Source: JAMQKA01 sp031569985
GTDB taxonomy: Bacteria; Bacteroidota; Rhodothermia; Balneolales; Balneolaceae
Length of the DNA: 64,000 nucleotides
Assembly (NCBI RefSeq): GCF_031569985.1
Contig: NZ_JAMQKA010000005.1
Coordinates: forward strand, 124,001-188,000
Reading direction: 5' to 3'
Part shown: in pieces, positions 1 through 8,032 of the stretch
Numbering within the stretch: the stretch's first letter is position 1
How the letters are laid out: every line of letters begins with the position of its first letter
The notes under the pieces: generated by a model
What the model was told of the DNA's origin: nothing
Seen by the model: only the letters and a program-made list of their open reading frames with translations
Databases searched by the model: none
Translations under genes and position numbers: made by a program

Positions 1-278
1 TCGGATTCTTTAACTTTTCCCGCCACGACCAGTTGCGGGTTCGCCGAAGAAAACTGGGTGGGATAAGGACCCGCATCGGGATCGTTATTGACGGAATACA
101 GATGCCATTTACCCTCTATTGTTGTTGATATGGTAATCTCAAAAGGTTCTCCCGCCTGCACTGTTTCAGGGCTTTGGGTCACCTCAAATGAGACCGGGTC
201 CAACATTTGAGCTTGAATACAAAATGGGGAGAGTACAAGTAGTACAATCCCCATCGCGAAAGTAAGACATCTTTTCAT
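1..278 (-). CDS. DsbD-type N-terminal domain protein (5' part only, cut by window edge)
   Basis: The frame is open from an ATG at 278 to the window edge, giving 92 residues. Residues 1-24 form a signal peptide (basic MKR, hydrophobic core, FCIQAQ). The next stretch holds GKWHLYSV and GPYPTQF, which match the Ig-like N-terminal domain of DsbD-type protein-disulfide reductases. Those proteins pass electrons from the cytoplasm to periplasmic thioredoxin-fold partners. The membrane and thioredoxin domains, if present, lie outside the window. It starts 40 bp after rplI on the same strand and may be the last gene of the ribosomal operon. The domain match is from family knowledge; the full architecture is unseen. 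Confidence 0.7.
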   Translation of the reverse strand, partial: MKRCLTFAMGIVLLVLSPFCIQAQMLDPVSFEVTQSPETVQAGEPFEITISTTIEGKWHLYSVNNDPDAGPYPTQFSSANPQLVVAGKVKES

Positions 279-318
279 GGTAGTCAGTTAGGTTTCGGTG
301 ATATCACCGGACCGATAG

Positions 319-774
319 TTACTCTTTGACTACCCAAACTTTAATTTGAGTTTTAATCTCACTGATCAAGTTTATGGTAGCCGTATATTCTCCAAGCGTT
401 TTGATGTCCTCATCAAGCGAAATCTTACGCTTGTCAATTTCAATATCGCGTTCCGCGAGTGCATCAGCAATATCTTGTGTAGTAACGGAGCCGTGGATCT
501 TTTCGTCTTCTCCCACTGTAACAGGAATAGTGACCGACGTCGTTTCAAGTCGTTCGGCCATCTCCTGTGCTTTTTCAATGGTGAGCTCTGCACGACGAGC
601 CGCTTTTTCCTTGATTAGATTGAGCTGCTTGATGGCACCGGGCGTCGCGATTTCGGCTTTACCCTGGGGAATCAAATAGTTTCGGCCATAACCGGGCTTT
701 ACCTCAACTACCTCTCCGGCATCGCCCAATTTTTCCACATCTTCTTTTAAAATCAATTTCATCTGTTTAGGCAT
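319..774 (-). CDS. rplI: 50S ribosomal protein L9
   Basis: This 151-aa protein has the usual L9 length and begins with the L9 signature: MKLILKEDVEKLGDAGEVVE followed by VKPGYGRNYLIPQGKA. The N-terminal domain (about 1-55) binds 23S rRNA, a long connecting helix follows (about 55-85), and the C-terminal domain ends in IKVWVVKE. L9 sits near the L1 stalk of the large subunit and helps keep the reading frame. The start codon lies 17 bp after the rpsR stop, so it is the third gene of rpsF-rpsR-rplI. An in-frame ATG at residue 5 is an alternative start; the upstream one is kept because MPKQM is a common N-terminus. Confidence 0.97.
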   Translation of the reverse strand: MPKQMKLILKEDVEKLGDAGEVVEVKPGYGRNYLIPQGKAEIATPGAIKQLNLIKEKAARRAELTIEKAQEMAERLETTSVTIPVTVGEDEKIHGSVTTQDIADALAERDIEIDKRKISLDEDIKTLGEYTATINLISEIKTQIKVWVVKE

Positions 775-791
775 AGATACAAATCCTTTTT

Positions 792-1043
792 TTATCTGAG
801 GTTCTCTGCTACGTATGGGACCAAGCCAAGAAAACGGGCTCGCTTAATAGCCGTGGCCAGTTGCCGCTGATACTTGGCACTGGTTCCGGTTACACGACGG
901 GGCAGAATTTTCCCCTGGTCGTTCATAAAGCGCAGTAACAGTTCAGTATCTTTGTAATCAATATACTCGAGACCAGCTTTTGTAATTTTACACTCTCGCG
1001 TGCGTATCTGGCCTTTCTTCGGATGTGATGGATTCTTAATCAT
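792..1043 (-). CDS. rpsR: 30S ribosomal protein S18
   Basis: This 83-aa protein is recognised by CKITKAGLEYIDYKDTELL, then LPRRVTGTSAKYQRQL and ATAIKRARFLGLVPY, which are the conserved core of bacterial S18. S18 binds 16S rRNA in the platform of the small subunit as a heterodimer with S6, whose gene lies 77 bp upstream on the same strand. Length is normal. The order rpsF-rpsR-rplI is widely conserved, although many bacteria have ssb or priB between rpsF and rpsR. Neither is present here. Confidence 0.97.
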   Translation of the reverse strand: MIKNPSHPKKGQIRTRECKITKAGLEYIDYKDTELLLRFMNDQGKILPRRVTGTSAKYQRQLATAIKRARFLGLVPYVAENLR

Positions 1044-1120
1044 AATTGGTTATCTCTTCTTTTCGTAATCACTTTAATCCCCGAATGAATGTTGGGATAC
1101 AAAAGTGAAATAAATTCCTG

Positions 1121-1492
1121 TTAATCTTCCTCTTCCTCTTCTTGGGCAAACACATTGGGAACGGTGCCCTTTCGCTGCTGCTCACGATGGCGCAGCATCT
1201 TGGCATCATATTTAAGCGTCAGGTACCGGATCACATTATCATCCAGCCGCAGTTGGCGTTCCAGCTTTTCAATCAGTTCGCCGGGGGCATTAAAATAGGC
1301 ATTTACATAATATCCACTGTTTTTGCCTTTCATCTCATGCTCAAACTTGCGGATCCCCCACTCATCAACTTCATCAATCTCACCTTCGTTGTCTCTTATA
1401 AAATCGGTGAATTTGTTGACGATCTCGGAGAACTCATCATCCTCCAATACGGGATTTATAATATAGGTTAATTCGTAATAGTTTTTACTCAT
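1121..1492 (-). CDS. rpsF: 30S ribosomal protein S6
   Basis: This 123-aa S6 protein starts MSKNYYELTYIINPVLEDDE. It contains VDEWGIRKFEHEMKGKNSGYYV, the typical strand that carries the S18-binding face, and ends in a very acidic tail (FAQEEEEEED) common in this group. It is the first gene of rpsF-rpsR-rplI. Ribosomal protein S6 with S18 is known in many bacteria to bind the leader of its own mRNA; a short hairpin just upstream could be related, though that is inference. The start at 1492 has a plausible AGGAAA-type ribosome site a few bases upstream. Confidence 0.96.
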   Translation of the reverse strand: MSKNYYELTYIINPVLEDDEFSEIVNKFTDFIRDNEGEIDEVDEWGIRKFEHEMKGKNSGYYVNAYFNAPGELIEKLERQLRLDDNVIRYLTLKYDAKMLRHREQQRKGTVPNVFAQEEEEED

Positions 1493-1811
1493 TTGAAAGG
1501 TTTCCTTTGGTTGTTTTCGTTGAAAACAGCCGTCCCAATCGTTTTGAGACAGCAGGTGATGTTCGCAACTGCAATCTATTCAATATTCAAAGCAGTTTGA
1601 ACAGGCAGGCAAAAATATAGCTTTTTGCGATTAATTCCAATCATTTACCAAAGTTCCGTCTTGATAGTTCTAGTTGGCTAAGGGGATAATTCCCAAAATA
1701 ATGCATCTCCTTAAAATTATCGTAAATAACTATTTTTTATATATTTATAAAAAGGGATAGCTTGGTAACGACCTTACGTACTGATGAAACATCAACTAAT
1801 CTCTACCCAGT
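1493..1811. other. divergent intergenic region between rpsF and a NAL1-like gene
   Basis: This 319-bp gene-free stretch lies between two divergently transcribed genes and so must hold both promoters. It contains a 6-bp inverted repeat at 1513-1527 (GTTTTC, 3-nt loop, GAAAAC) in the rpsF leader. It also has a strongly AT-rich patch around 1730-1757. I could not assign promoter boxes. Confidence 0.5.
1513..1527 (-). promoter_or_regulatory. small hairpin in the rpsF leader
   Basis: A perfect 6-bp inverted repeat with a 3-nt loop lies 20-35 nt before the rpsF start. Its position fits a leader element bound by S6:S18, which is known in several phyla. The sequence match to that motif is not convincing, so this is a tentative site only. 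Confidence 0.25.
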
Positions 1812-2828
1812 ATGAATTCAGACCTTAAAACCATTCGGAGTAAACTAAAAGAGCAGCGCTCAATGCTCATGGATAAACCCAACGTTGTTGCCACCGGTAT
1901 TGGGTATAAAATAAAAAATGGCCGCCTTACTGACGAATTGGGAATTATTTGTTCAGTGGAAATTAAAAAAGCGATCAGCAAGCTGGGGCGAGAAGATATA
2001 ATACCATCTAACGTCGATGGCGTTCAAACTGACGTAGTGCCTACCGGACCTTTTGTTGCGCGACAAGACCCAACCGATCGATTTCGCCCTGCACCTGGCG
2101 GGGTAAGTATCGGACATAAAGATATCACTGCGGGCACCCTGGGTTGCCTTGTCGAAAAAGAAGGTACGCTCTACATCCTGTCAAACAATCATGTGCTGGC
2201 AAACAGTAATGAAGCGGATGTCGGGGACGCGATACTGCAGCCCGGTCCGATTGACGGCGGGCGCAATCCACAGGATCAAATAGCAACGCTGGGTGAATTC
2301 GTACCTATACACTTTGATGGGGATAATGGGTCTTCACATCCCGGTTGCGGTACATCCCGTGCTATAGCCAAAATGTTAAATGCTCTGGCAGCTGGCGTTG
2401 GCAGCACGGTGCGGATGAAGCCTGTTCGAATACAGCAGAATGAAAACCTGGTGGATGCAGCTATTGCACAACCGTTGGACGTTGATGATGTGGAAAACAG
2501 GATTCTTGAGATCGGAACAATCGCTGGGACAAGAGAAGCAGAATTGGGAATGGAAATTAAAAAAAGTGGCAGGACCACAGGTTTCACGACTGGTACGATT
2601 CAACAGATTGATGTAAGCGTGCGTGTAAACTACGGATCTAACAAGGTTGCTACATTTGTAAACCAGTTAATTGCCGGTTCCATGAGCCAGGGAGGTGACA
2701 GCGGCTCGGCCGTGCTAGACAATGACGACAACCTGGTGGGATTGCTTTTTGCCGGAAGCGATACATCTACTATAATAAACCGTATTCAGGATGTTTTTGA
2801 TGCCCTGGGGATCACACTTCCCAGTTAA
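1812..2828 (+). CDS. NAL1-like trypsin-fold serine protease
   Basis: This 338-aa protein has no signal peptide. Residues 20-80 form a small module (NVVATGIGYKI, IICSVEIKK, DVVPTGPF). From about 95 onward it has a trypsin-like fold with the pattern known from NAL1-type proteases: GTLGCLV, LSNNHVLAN with His127, ENLVDAAIA with Asp215, GRTTG, and GGDSGSAV with Ser297. These three residues form a complete putative catalytic triad, so the enzyme is probably active. Substrate and location are unknown; absence of a signal peptide suggests the cytoplasm. The small gene 43 bp downstream repeats its N-terminal module, so the pair is likely one transcript. Confidence 0.8.
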   Translation: MNSDLKTIRSKLKEQRSMLMDKPNVVATGIGYKIKNGRLTDELGIICSVEIKKAISKLGREDIIPSNVDGVQTDVVPTGPFVARQDPTDRFRPAPGGVSIGHKDITAGTLGCLVEKEGTLYILSNNHVLANSNEADVGDAILQPGPIDGGRNPQDQIATLGEFVPIHFDGDNGSSHPGCGTSRAIAKMLNALAAGVGSTVRMKPVRIQQNENLVDAAIAQPLDVDDVENRILEIGTIAGTREAELGMEIKKSGRTTGFTTGTIQQIDVSVRVNYGSNKVATFVNQLIAGSMSQGGDSGSAVLDNDDNLVGLLFAGSDTSTIINRIQDVFDALGITLPS

Positions 2829-2871
2829 CATTTTTTAGTTTTAGGGACAAGCCTACTTTAAGACTCATGTT

Positions 2872-3099
2872 ATGTCTGAACGAACCCAAAAAGCAAAACA
2901 AGTTAAACGACTGAATGAAAAAAAATGGATGGCTGAGGAAGAAGTTACGGCTGTCGGCGTTGGCATAACCGGGAAAGGAGATGTTGGCATTATCATATCA
3001 GTAAAAGGAGATATTCAAAACATGCGCAAAAAATTTCCTTCTGAAGTCGAAGGTATTCCCGTTGAACTGCAGGTCTCCGGGGAGTTTAGAGCCCAGTAA
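2872..3099 (+). CDS. small protein resembling the N-terminal module of the NAL1-like protease
   Basis: This 75-aa protein is charged at the N-terminus (MSERTQKAKQVKRLNEKKW). The remainder (VTAVGVGITGKG, GIIISVKG, PSEVEGIPVELQVSGEF) matches, element by element, the first ~80 residues of the protease gene just upstream (VVATGIGYKIKNG, GIICSVEIKK, PSNVDGVQTDVVPTGPF). It therefore looks like a free-standing copy of that module. It may bind the protease or a shared partner, or regulate the protease; these roles are inference. It has a good start and lies 43 bp after the protease stop. Confidence 0.7.
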   Translation: MSERTQKAKQVKRLNEKKWMAEEEVTAVGVGITGKGDVGIIISVKGDIQNMRKKFPSEVEGIPVELQVSGEFRAQ

Positions 3100-3105
3100 A
3101 TAAAT

Positions 3106-3603
3106 TTACTGTGAGGTCTCGATTCTAACAGCCGGTGAAACTCTCTGTGCAATTGCAATTTTGGATTCCCCGGGAGAATTGCCATTTGGCCCAGTCGTCC
3201 TGATATCAAAAACGTAGCGAAATTCCCCGGGAATTTGAGACGTTTCTAAGCCCAAATCTGCTGGAATATCGATAGTTTTGGTATCTCCGGATTCTAAAAG
3301 GATCGGTGGGGTCGCTATGGCAATGCAGACGGGTGCCCCCGCCCTGACCCATTCTTGTTGTTCCCTTTTCTCAACAAAAAAACTGGGGAGGTATTTCTCT
3401 TCATCGGTACCACAACCGGTGGTAATGACAGCGATGGTTTGCCCGGTAATATTCTCGAAGTGGAAAGTGATTTCATCGCTGTACCCTACACTTTCCTGCT
3501 CAACGGATATTATGCTTGTCTCCTGAGCATCGGGGGCTTGACAAGCCAGGAAAACTACCAATGAAAAAAGAAAGCCACGGAATGTATGTTTTCCGATCCG
3601 CAT
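3106..3603 (-). CDS. putative lipoprotein with an Ig-like domain
   Basis: This 165-aa protein has a lipoprotein signal: MRIGKHTFRGFLFSLVVFLA then Cys21. The mature part looks like one beta-sandwich (YSDEITFHFENITGQTIAV, SGDTKTIDIPADLG, PGEFRYVFDIRTTG). That pattern is typical of Ig-like domains found in protease inhibitors and pro-domains. It contains Cys residues around TTGCGT and PVCIA that may form a disulfide. It converges with the small gene at 2872-3099. No specific function can be assigned. Confidence 0.65.
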   Translation of the reverse strand: MRIGKHTFRGFLFSLVVFLACQAPDAQETSIISVEQESVGYSDEITFHFENITGQTIAVITTGCGTDEEKYLPSFFVEKREQQEWVRAGAPVCIAIATPPILLESGDTKTIDIPADLGLETSQIPGEFRYVFDIRTTGPNGNSPGESKIAIAQRVSPAVRIETSQ

Positions 3604-4579
3604 AAGGCATGAAGGATTTAATCCTATGATTTTGTCCGAATTAACGGGAGGAAATTACTAATATTTCAGAATACACAACTTTGGGTAGTTAACACGAGTT
3701 TGAGAAGAAGGTTTGGGATCGTGGCCCCTAATAATTAGGGCATCCTCAGACGGATGCTAAGCCATTCTTTACCAGTGTCTTACAAGGTTAAATGGGTGAT
3801 TCAAATGCATCATTTGCCGCTAATTTCTCCAAAGCCTTACATTTGTTACGTTCTGGCAAGTACCTTGCATCGTACCATAAGATAACGACTCATAACCGGC
3901 GAATAGGGTGTTCATTTTTTGGTGAGGAAAACCCCACCGGTGGGCGGACTAAAAACTGTCCACCCAAAAATCCAAGATATTCCCCTCTTTCGCCTTTACA
4001 TAGAAGGTGCTTTCCCACAGTAGTTACCCCTCAGGACATATATAGCAGGGATTTTCTGGATTTGGGGGCACTGCCACTGAAATAGGATTTTATCTCCTCC
4101 GGCCTGCGGATTTGTTCGCCGCCCGGGCAAACGAAGCGAAGGCGTGAAGAAAGAAATCTTGCTCAACTATATCTTTAGGATCATGAATGTGGAAACCCTC
4201 TTTAACTAAAAAGGCACAAACCGGGAATATCTTGATTTCTTTTAGTCGGAGCGGAGGGCAGCCAGGCGAAGAAATCCCCCGACGGTGATTTTTTGGGTTG
4301 ACATTTCTTTAGTCCGCCTGCCGGCGGATTTGTTCACACAAAAAGGAACACCTCTGACCACGAAAAAGGTTAACGGGACTTTTTGAGCAAGCCCTAATTA
4401 CAAGATAATTACCATTATAATCGTAAACCCTTTACGATTATAATGGCAAGACTCTTACGATTACAGTCACAAAGATCCCTAGATTATAATTGTAAAGGTC
4501 TCTCGATTACTATCACAAGACTCTTGTGATTATGAGGGGCTATAAAAACAATTTTAGGAAAGCTTGAAAGCTGTCGACA
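3604..4579. other. ~1 kb gene-free region with repeat debris
   Basis: No open frame here has convincing protein character. The stretch contains a weak inverted repeat around 3950-3965 (GGGCGGAC and GTCCACCC). It has two related GC-rich motifs ending GCGGATTTGTTC, at about 4099-4118 and 4316-4337, the second with TCCGCC-tgcc-GGCGGA. A 9-bp inverted pair (CTTGCTCAA near 4154, TTGAGCAAG near 4383) brackets about 215 bp. The tandem array described separately is at 4402-4539. It looks like decayed mobile or repetitive DNA downstream of nuoN. Confidence 0.5.
4402..4539. repeat. six abutting degenerate 23-bp tandem repeats
   Basis: Units start at 4402, 4425, 4448, 4471, 4494 and 4517, each exactly 23 bp with no spacers. 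Every unit begins AA and carries ATTA at unit positions 13-16; five of six have GATTA at 12-16. Positions 4-10 and 17-23 vary more. The first two units also form a perfect hairpin (4412-4446, 16-bp arms, 3-nt loop). The array ends 40 bp from the nuoN stop. It could be a protein-binding iteron set, an RNA structure in the nuo 3' end, or a neutral tandem duplication. Confidence 0.75.
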
Positions 4580-6025
4580 CTAAGGCATCAGAGAAGCCCA
4601 GCCTTCAGCATAGTAGGAATTGAGAAGATCTGACACTCCGCCCGGGGCTATCCCAAAATACAAGGTGAGCACAGCCAGCAGAATCAAACTGCCTTTAAAT
4701 AACCAGCCGGGTTGCACAAGGGGTACATCTTTGTGTGGTTCCCTCATGTAAAGATAGACCATCGGGCGCAGGTAGTAATAGACACTTGCGGCACTAGCCA
4801 AAACACCAACTATTGCCAGCCCTATAAAATCTGCATTGACGGCGGCTGCAAAAACCTGGTATTTTCCGACAAAACCGACAAACGGCGGAATTCCAGCCAG
4901 CGAAAAGAGGAAGATGGAAAGCATTACGCCCATTGCTGGTCGTTTGAAGCCAAGTCCGGCGTAGTTGTTGATATCGGTAAAATCGAGTCCTTTTTGTCGC
5001 TCATAAAATGCGACTACTCCAAAAGCCCCCACATTCATTAGCGTATAAGCCAGCAGATAATAGAGAACCGCACTATATCCTTCTGCAGTCCCCGCTGCCA
5101 GTCCAACCATCAGGTAGCCGGCGTGTGCAATACTGGAGTAGGCCAGCATACGCTTCATGTTGTCCTGCACCAACGCAATGATGTTGCCCAGTATCATGGT
5201 TATAATTGCAATCACTGAGATCAGTTCTGCCCAGTTTGCGGTACTGTCCGGCAGCATGCGTGATAATATCAGGATTAGTGCAACAAACGTGGCCGACTTG
5301 GAAGCAGTGGCAAAATAGGCGGTCAACGTAGTAGGGGTTCCCTGGTACACATCGGGCGTCCACATATGGAACGGTACCGCTGATATCTTGAAGAAGAAAC
5401 CGACCAGCAGGAGTCCCGCCCCGGCTACAAACAAAAGATCACTGCTTGCCGCTGCGGCAATACCCGGCAGGCTTGTGGTCCCCGTTGCACCATAAAGAAG
5501 AGCCATTCCATACAGGAGAAAGCCGGTAGAAAAGGCGCCGAGGAGAAAGTACTTGAGCGAGGCCTCTGCCCCAATCTTTTCCTCATTGATAATACCGGCC
5601 AGGATATACAGGCAGATGGACATCGTTTCGAGGCCGATAAACACCATTATCAAGTCATTGGAGCTGGCCAGTGCAAGCATACCCGTGGTGGCAAAGAGGA
5701 CAAGCGCATAAACCTCTCCAAAGTTATGGTCTACAGCCTCCAGGTATTCCTTGGATATCAAAACACAAAATAGAGTGCCCAATAGGACAATCATATTGCC
5801 AAAAGCAGCGGTTCCCCCGTATATAATCATGCCGGAAAAGGCTTCTCCCATCGGTCCAAAAAGATCCATGATGGAAACGACCAGTGCAGCGACTAATGAT
5901 ACGACGGACAGCCCGAATATCGCTTCATGATCATTTTTATAGGCATCGATAAGCACGGCTATTAAACCAGCCAGTGCAACAATTACCCCGGGAAGAAATA
6001 CGCTCAGATTTTGTAGATAATCCAT
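4580..6025 (-). CDS. nuoN: NADH-quinone oxidoreductase subunit N
   Basis: This 481-aa antiporter-like complex I subunit has about 14 membrane segments. The proton-antiporter core includes FIGLETMSICLYILAG (key glutamate), EASLKYFLLGAFSTGFLLYG and FKISAVPFHMWTPDVYQGTP, with further conserved KRMLAYSSIAHAGY. NuoN is one of three proton-pumping subunits of the membrane arm. Length is normal. It is the last gene of the L-M-N block on the minus strand and is separated from nuoM by the phhB-like gene, which ends 6 bp before the nuoN start. Confidence 0.96.
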   Translation of the reverse strand: MDYLQNLSVFLPGVIVALAGLIAVLIDAYKNDHEAIFGLSVVSLVAALVVSIMDLFGPMGEAFSGMIIYGGTAAFGNMIVLLGTLFCVLISKEYLEAVDHNFGEVYALVLFATTGMLALASSNDLIMVFIGLETMSICLYILAGIINEEKIGAEASLKYFLLGAFSTGFLLYGMALLYGATGTTSLPGIAAAASSDLLFVAGAGLLLVGFFFKISAVPFHMWTPDVYQGTPTTLTAYFATASKSATFVALILILSRMLPDSTANWAELISVIAIITMILGNIIALVQDNMKRMLAYSSIAHAGYLMVGLAAGTAEGYSAVLYYLLAYTLMNVGAFGVVAFYERQKGLDFTDINNYAGLGFKRPAMGVMLSIFLFSLAGIPPFVGFVGKYQVFAAAVNADFIGLAIVGVLASAASVYYYLRPMVYLYMREPHKDVPLVQPGWLFKGSLILLAVLTLYFGIAPGGVSDLLNSYYAEGWASLMP

Positions 6026-6031
6026 GTGCTA

Positions 6032-6322
6032 TTACGCGTTATACAGTGACTCTATAGTTTTTGCCAGTTTCAGATCTTTTTCGGTGACTTTGCCACCGGC
6101 ATCGTGCGTACTCAGTGCGATGCTCACACTATTGTAAACATTGAAAAGCTCCGGGTGATGCACCTGCTCTTCCGCCTCAAAAGCGATTCGGTTAATAAAA
6201 GCGATGGCATCACGGAAGTTGTCAAATGAAAAATCCTTCTTCAGCTTGTCGTCTTCGTGGCTCCATCCATCGAGATCGGAAAGAGCTTTGGCGATTTTAT
6301 CCTCAGAAAGTGGTGTAGCCAT
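6032..6322 (-). CDS. phhB: pterin-4a-carbinolamine dehydratase
   Basis: This 96-aa protein has the family signature EEQVHHPELFNVYNSVSIAL, followed by STHDAGGKVTEKD. The two adjacent histidines and the later His and Asp are the expected catalytic residues. The enzyme dehydrates 4a-hydroxytetrahydropterin during recycling of the cofactor of aromatic amino acid hydroxylases, and can also be linked to molybdopterin or folate metabolism. It sits inside the nuoM-nuoN junction on the same strand, 6 bp before nuoN, so it is co-transcribed with complex I. No hydroxylase gene is seen in the window. Confidence 0.92.
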   Translation of the reverse strand: MATPLSEDKIAKALSDLDGWSHEDDKLKKDFSFDNFRDAIAFINRIAFEAEEQVHHPELFNVYNSVSIALSTHDAGGKVTEKDLKLAKTIESLYNA

Positions 6323-6376
6323 AATATCAAGAATTTTGATTAGTGCCCTTCTGAAAAGAGCTAATCCTATTCAATA

Positions 6377-8023
6377 CTACTTCAATCCTTCTGAATTCTC
6401 ATTTTCCTCAAAACGTTCATTATCTAATTCCTCGGAAGCCAGTTCAGGAGTAACATCATACAGTGTGTTGGCCCACTCCGGCAGATCCTCCTGTATGGCA
6501 TTCTGTTTCACAGCCACACTCTTATCCTTCGAGGATTCAATCAATTGACTGATTTGAGCCTCAGAGTACTGAATAAAGTCAACGGGGCGAATCCCAATCC
6601 AAACCATAAATATAACTAATGGAACCAGCAGTCCAATTTCCCGGGCATTCAGATCAACTAAATCCTCATTCTCTTCATTCTTCAGCGGGCCAAACATCAC
6701 GCGCTGATACATCCAGAGCATATATACAGCAGCTAAAATAACGCCTGTCGCCGCCAAGATGGTAAAAACGGAACTCCCCAGCACCTCAGAATGAAACGAC
6801 CCATTCAGTATCAGGAACTCACCAATAAATCCGTTCAGTCCCGGCAGTCCTATAGAAGCAAGCGTAGAGATCATAAACATCACTGCAAACACCGGAATCA
6901 CTTTAGCGATGCCTCCAAAATCCTTGATCATGCGGGTGTGGCGCCGGTCATAAATCATTCCCACAATGAGGAAGAGAGCACCGGTTGAGAGGCCGTGATT
7001 AATCATCTGGATAAGTGCTCCCTGAACGGCAATGGTATTGAAAGCGAACAGGCCGAGAACTACAAATCCCAAGTGGCTGACTGAAGAATAGGCAACCAGT
7101 TTCTTTACATCCTTCTGAACCATTGCTACCAATGCACCGTAAATAATCCCGATGACAGCGAGGACAGCCATATAGGGTGCAAACTCTATAAACGCGTTCG
7201 GGAAAAGTGGAAGACAAAAGCGTAACAGGCCATAAGTTCCCACCTTCAGCATGATAGCGGCAAGAACAACCGATCCCGCTGTAGGAGCTTCGGTATGCGC
7301 GTATGGCAGCCACGTATGAAATGGGAACAGCGGCACTTTGATACAAAAGGCCAGTGCAAATGCGAGAAAGAGCCAGGTTTGCTCTACCAGGCCGACCTGG
7401 TACTCACTGCTTGACAGGAACCGCCAGTCGGTGCTGAATGCGTAATCATTAAAGAACGAACCGGCATCGTATCCAACATAAATGAGGCCGATTAGCATAA
7501 TCAGGGAGCCGACCAGCGTGTAGATAAAAAACTTAATTGTGGCATGAATGCGCCCTTTTCCACCCCAGATACCGATCAGGAAGTACATTGGGATGAGGGA
7601 AAGCTCAAAAAACACGTAGAAGACAATCAGATCGAGAGAGGCAAACACACCGAGTGAAGCGGTTTGCAACAGCAACAGCATCGCGTAATATCCCGTAAGA
7701 TGCTTGGTAATAGAGTTCCATGAGGAAAGAATAACGATGGGCCCAAACAGCGTGGTCAGCATAAACAGGAGCAAGCTAAGCCCATCAAGCCCAACGATAT
7801 ATTTTATATCGAGACCATTCAAAAAGGGTTCACCCACGGTCAGATACTGTGCTGTGGCAGAACCTGCGATATCAAAATTAAACAGCAGTGGCAGTGAAAG
7901 CAGAAATACCGCACTGGTAACGACCAAGCTGATCCACTTGATTGCTTTTTCATTGCGAGTGAAAAGAAGCGCCGCGATACCAGCCAGCGGCAGGTAAATA
8001 CAAATATTTAGTAGTAACTCCAT
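6377..8023 (-). CDS. nuoM: NADH-quinone oxidoreductase subunit M
   Basis: This 548-aa proton-pumping subunit of the complex I membrane arm has the NuoM motif GLDGLSLLLFMLTTLFGPIV, FFELSLIPMYFLIGIWGGKG with the conserved glutamate, FCIKVPLFPFHTWLPYAHTE, and DVKKLVAYSSVSHLGFV. The C-terminus carries an unusual ~70-residue hydrophilic extension rich in Glu and Asn (ending ENENSEGLK), which faces the cytoplasm or periplasm and has no known role. It starts 9 bp after the nuoL stop, so the two are tightly coupled. Confidence 0.96.
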   Translation of the reverse strand: MELLLNICIYLPLAGIAALLFTRNEKAIKWISLVVTSAVFLLSLPLLFNFDIAGSATAQYLTVGEPFLNGLDIKYIVGLDGLSLLLFMLTTLFGPIVILSSWNSITKHLTGYYAMLLLLQTASLGVFASLDLIVFYVFFELSLIPMYFLIGIWGGKGRIHATIKFFIYTLVGSLIMLIGLIYVGYDAGSFFNDYAFSTDWRFLSSSEYQVGLVEQTWLFLAFALAFCIKVPLFPFHTWLPYAHTEAPTAGSVVLAAIMLKVGTYGLLRFCLPLFPNAFIEFAPYMAVLAVIGIIYGALVAMVQKDVKKLVAYSSVSHLGFVVLGLFAFNTIAVQGALIQMINHGLSTGALFLIVGMIYDRRHTRMIKDFGGIAKVIPVFAVMFMISTLASIGLPGLNGFIGEFLILNGSFHSEVLGSSVFTILAATGVILAAVYMLWMYQRVMFGPLKNEENEDLVDLNAREIGLLVPLVIFMVWIGIRPVDFIQYSEAQISQLIESSKDKSVAVKQNAIQEDLPEWANTLYDVTPELASEELDNERFEENENSEGLK

Positions 8024-8032
8024 CGCTATTTT

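Noticed and set aside
3792..4085. 97-aa plus-strand open frame
   Set aside because: Composition is unlike the genes around it (many Arg/Pro/Cys/His in odd order), it overlaps repeat debris, and has no ribosome site.
4402..4539. Possible CRISPR array
   Set aside because: The repeats abut with no spacers, units are degenerate, and no cas gene is present.
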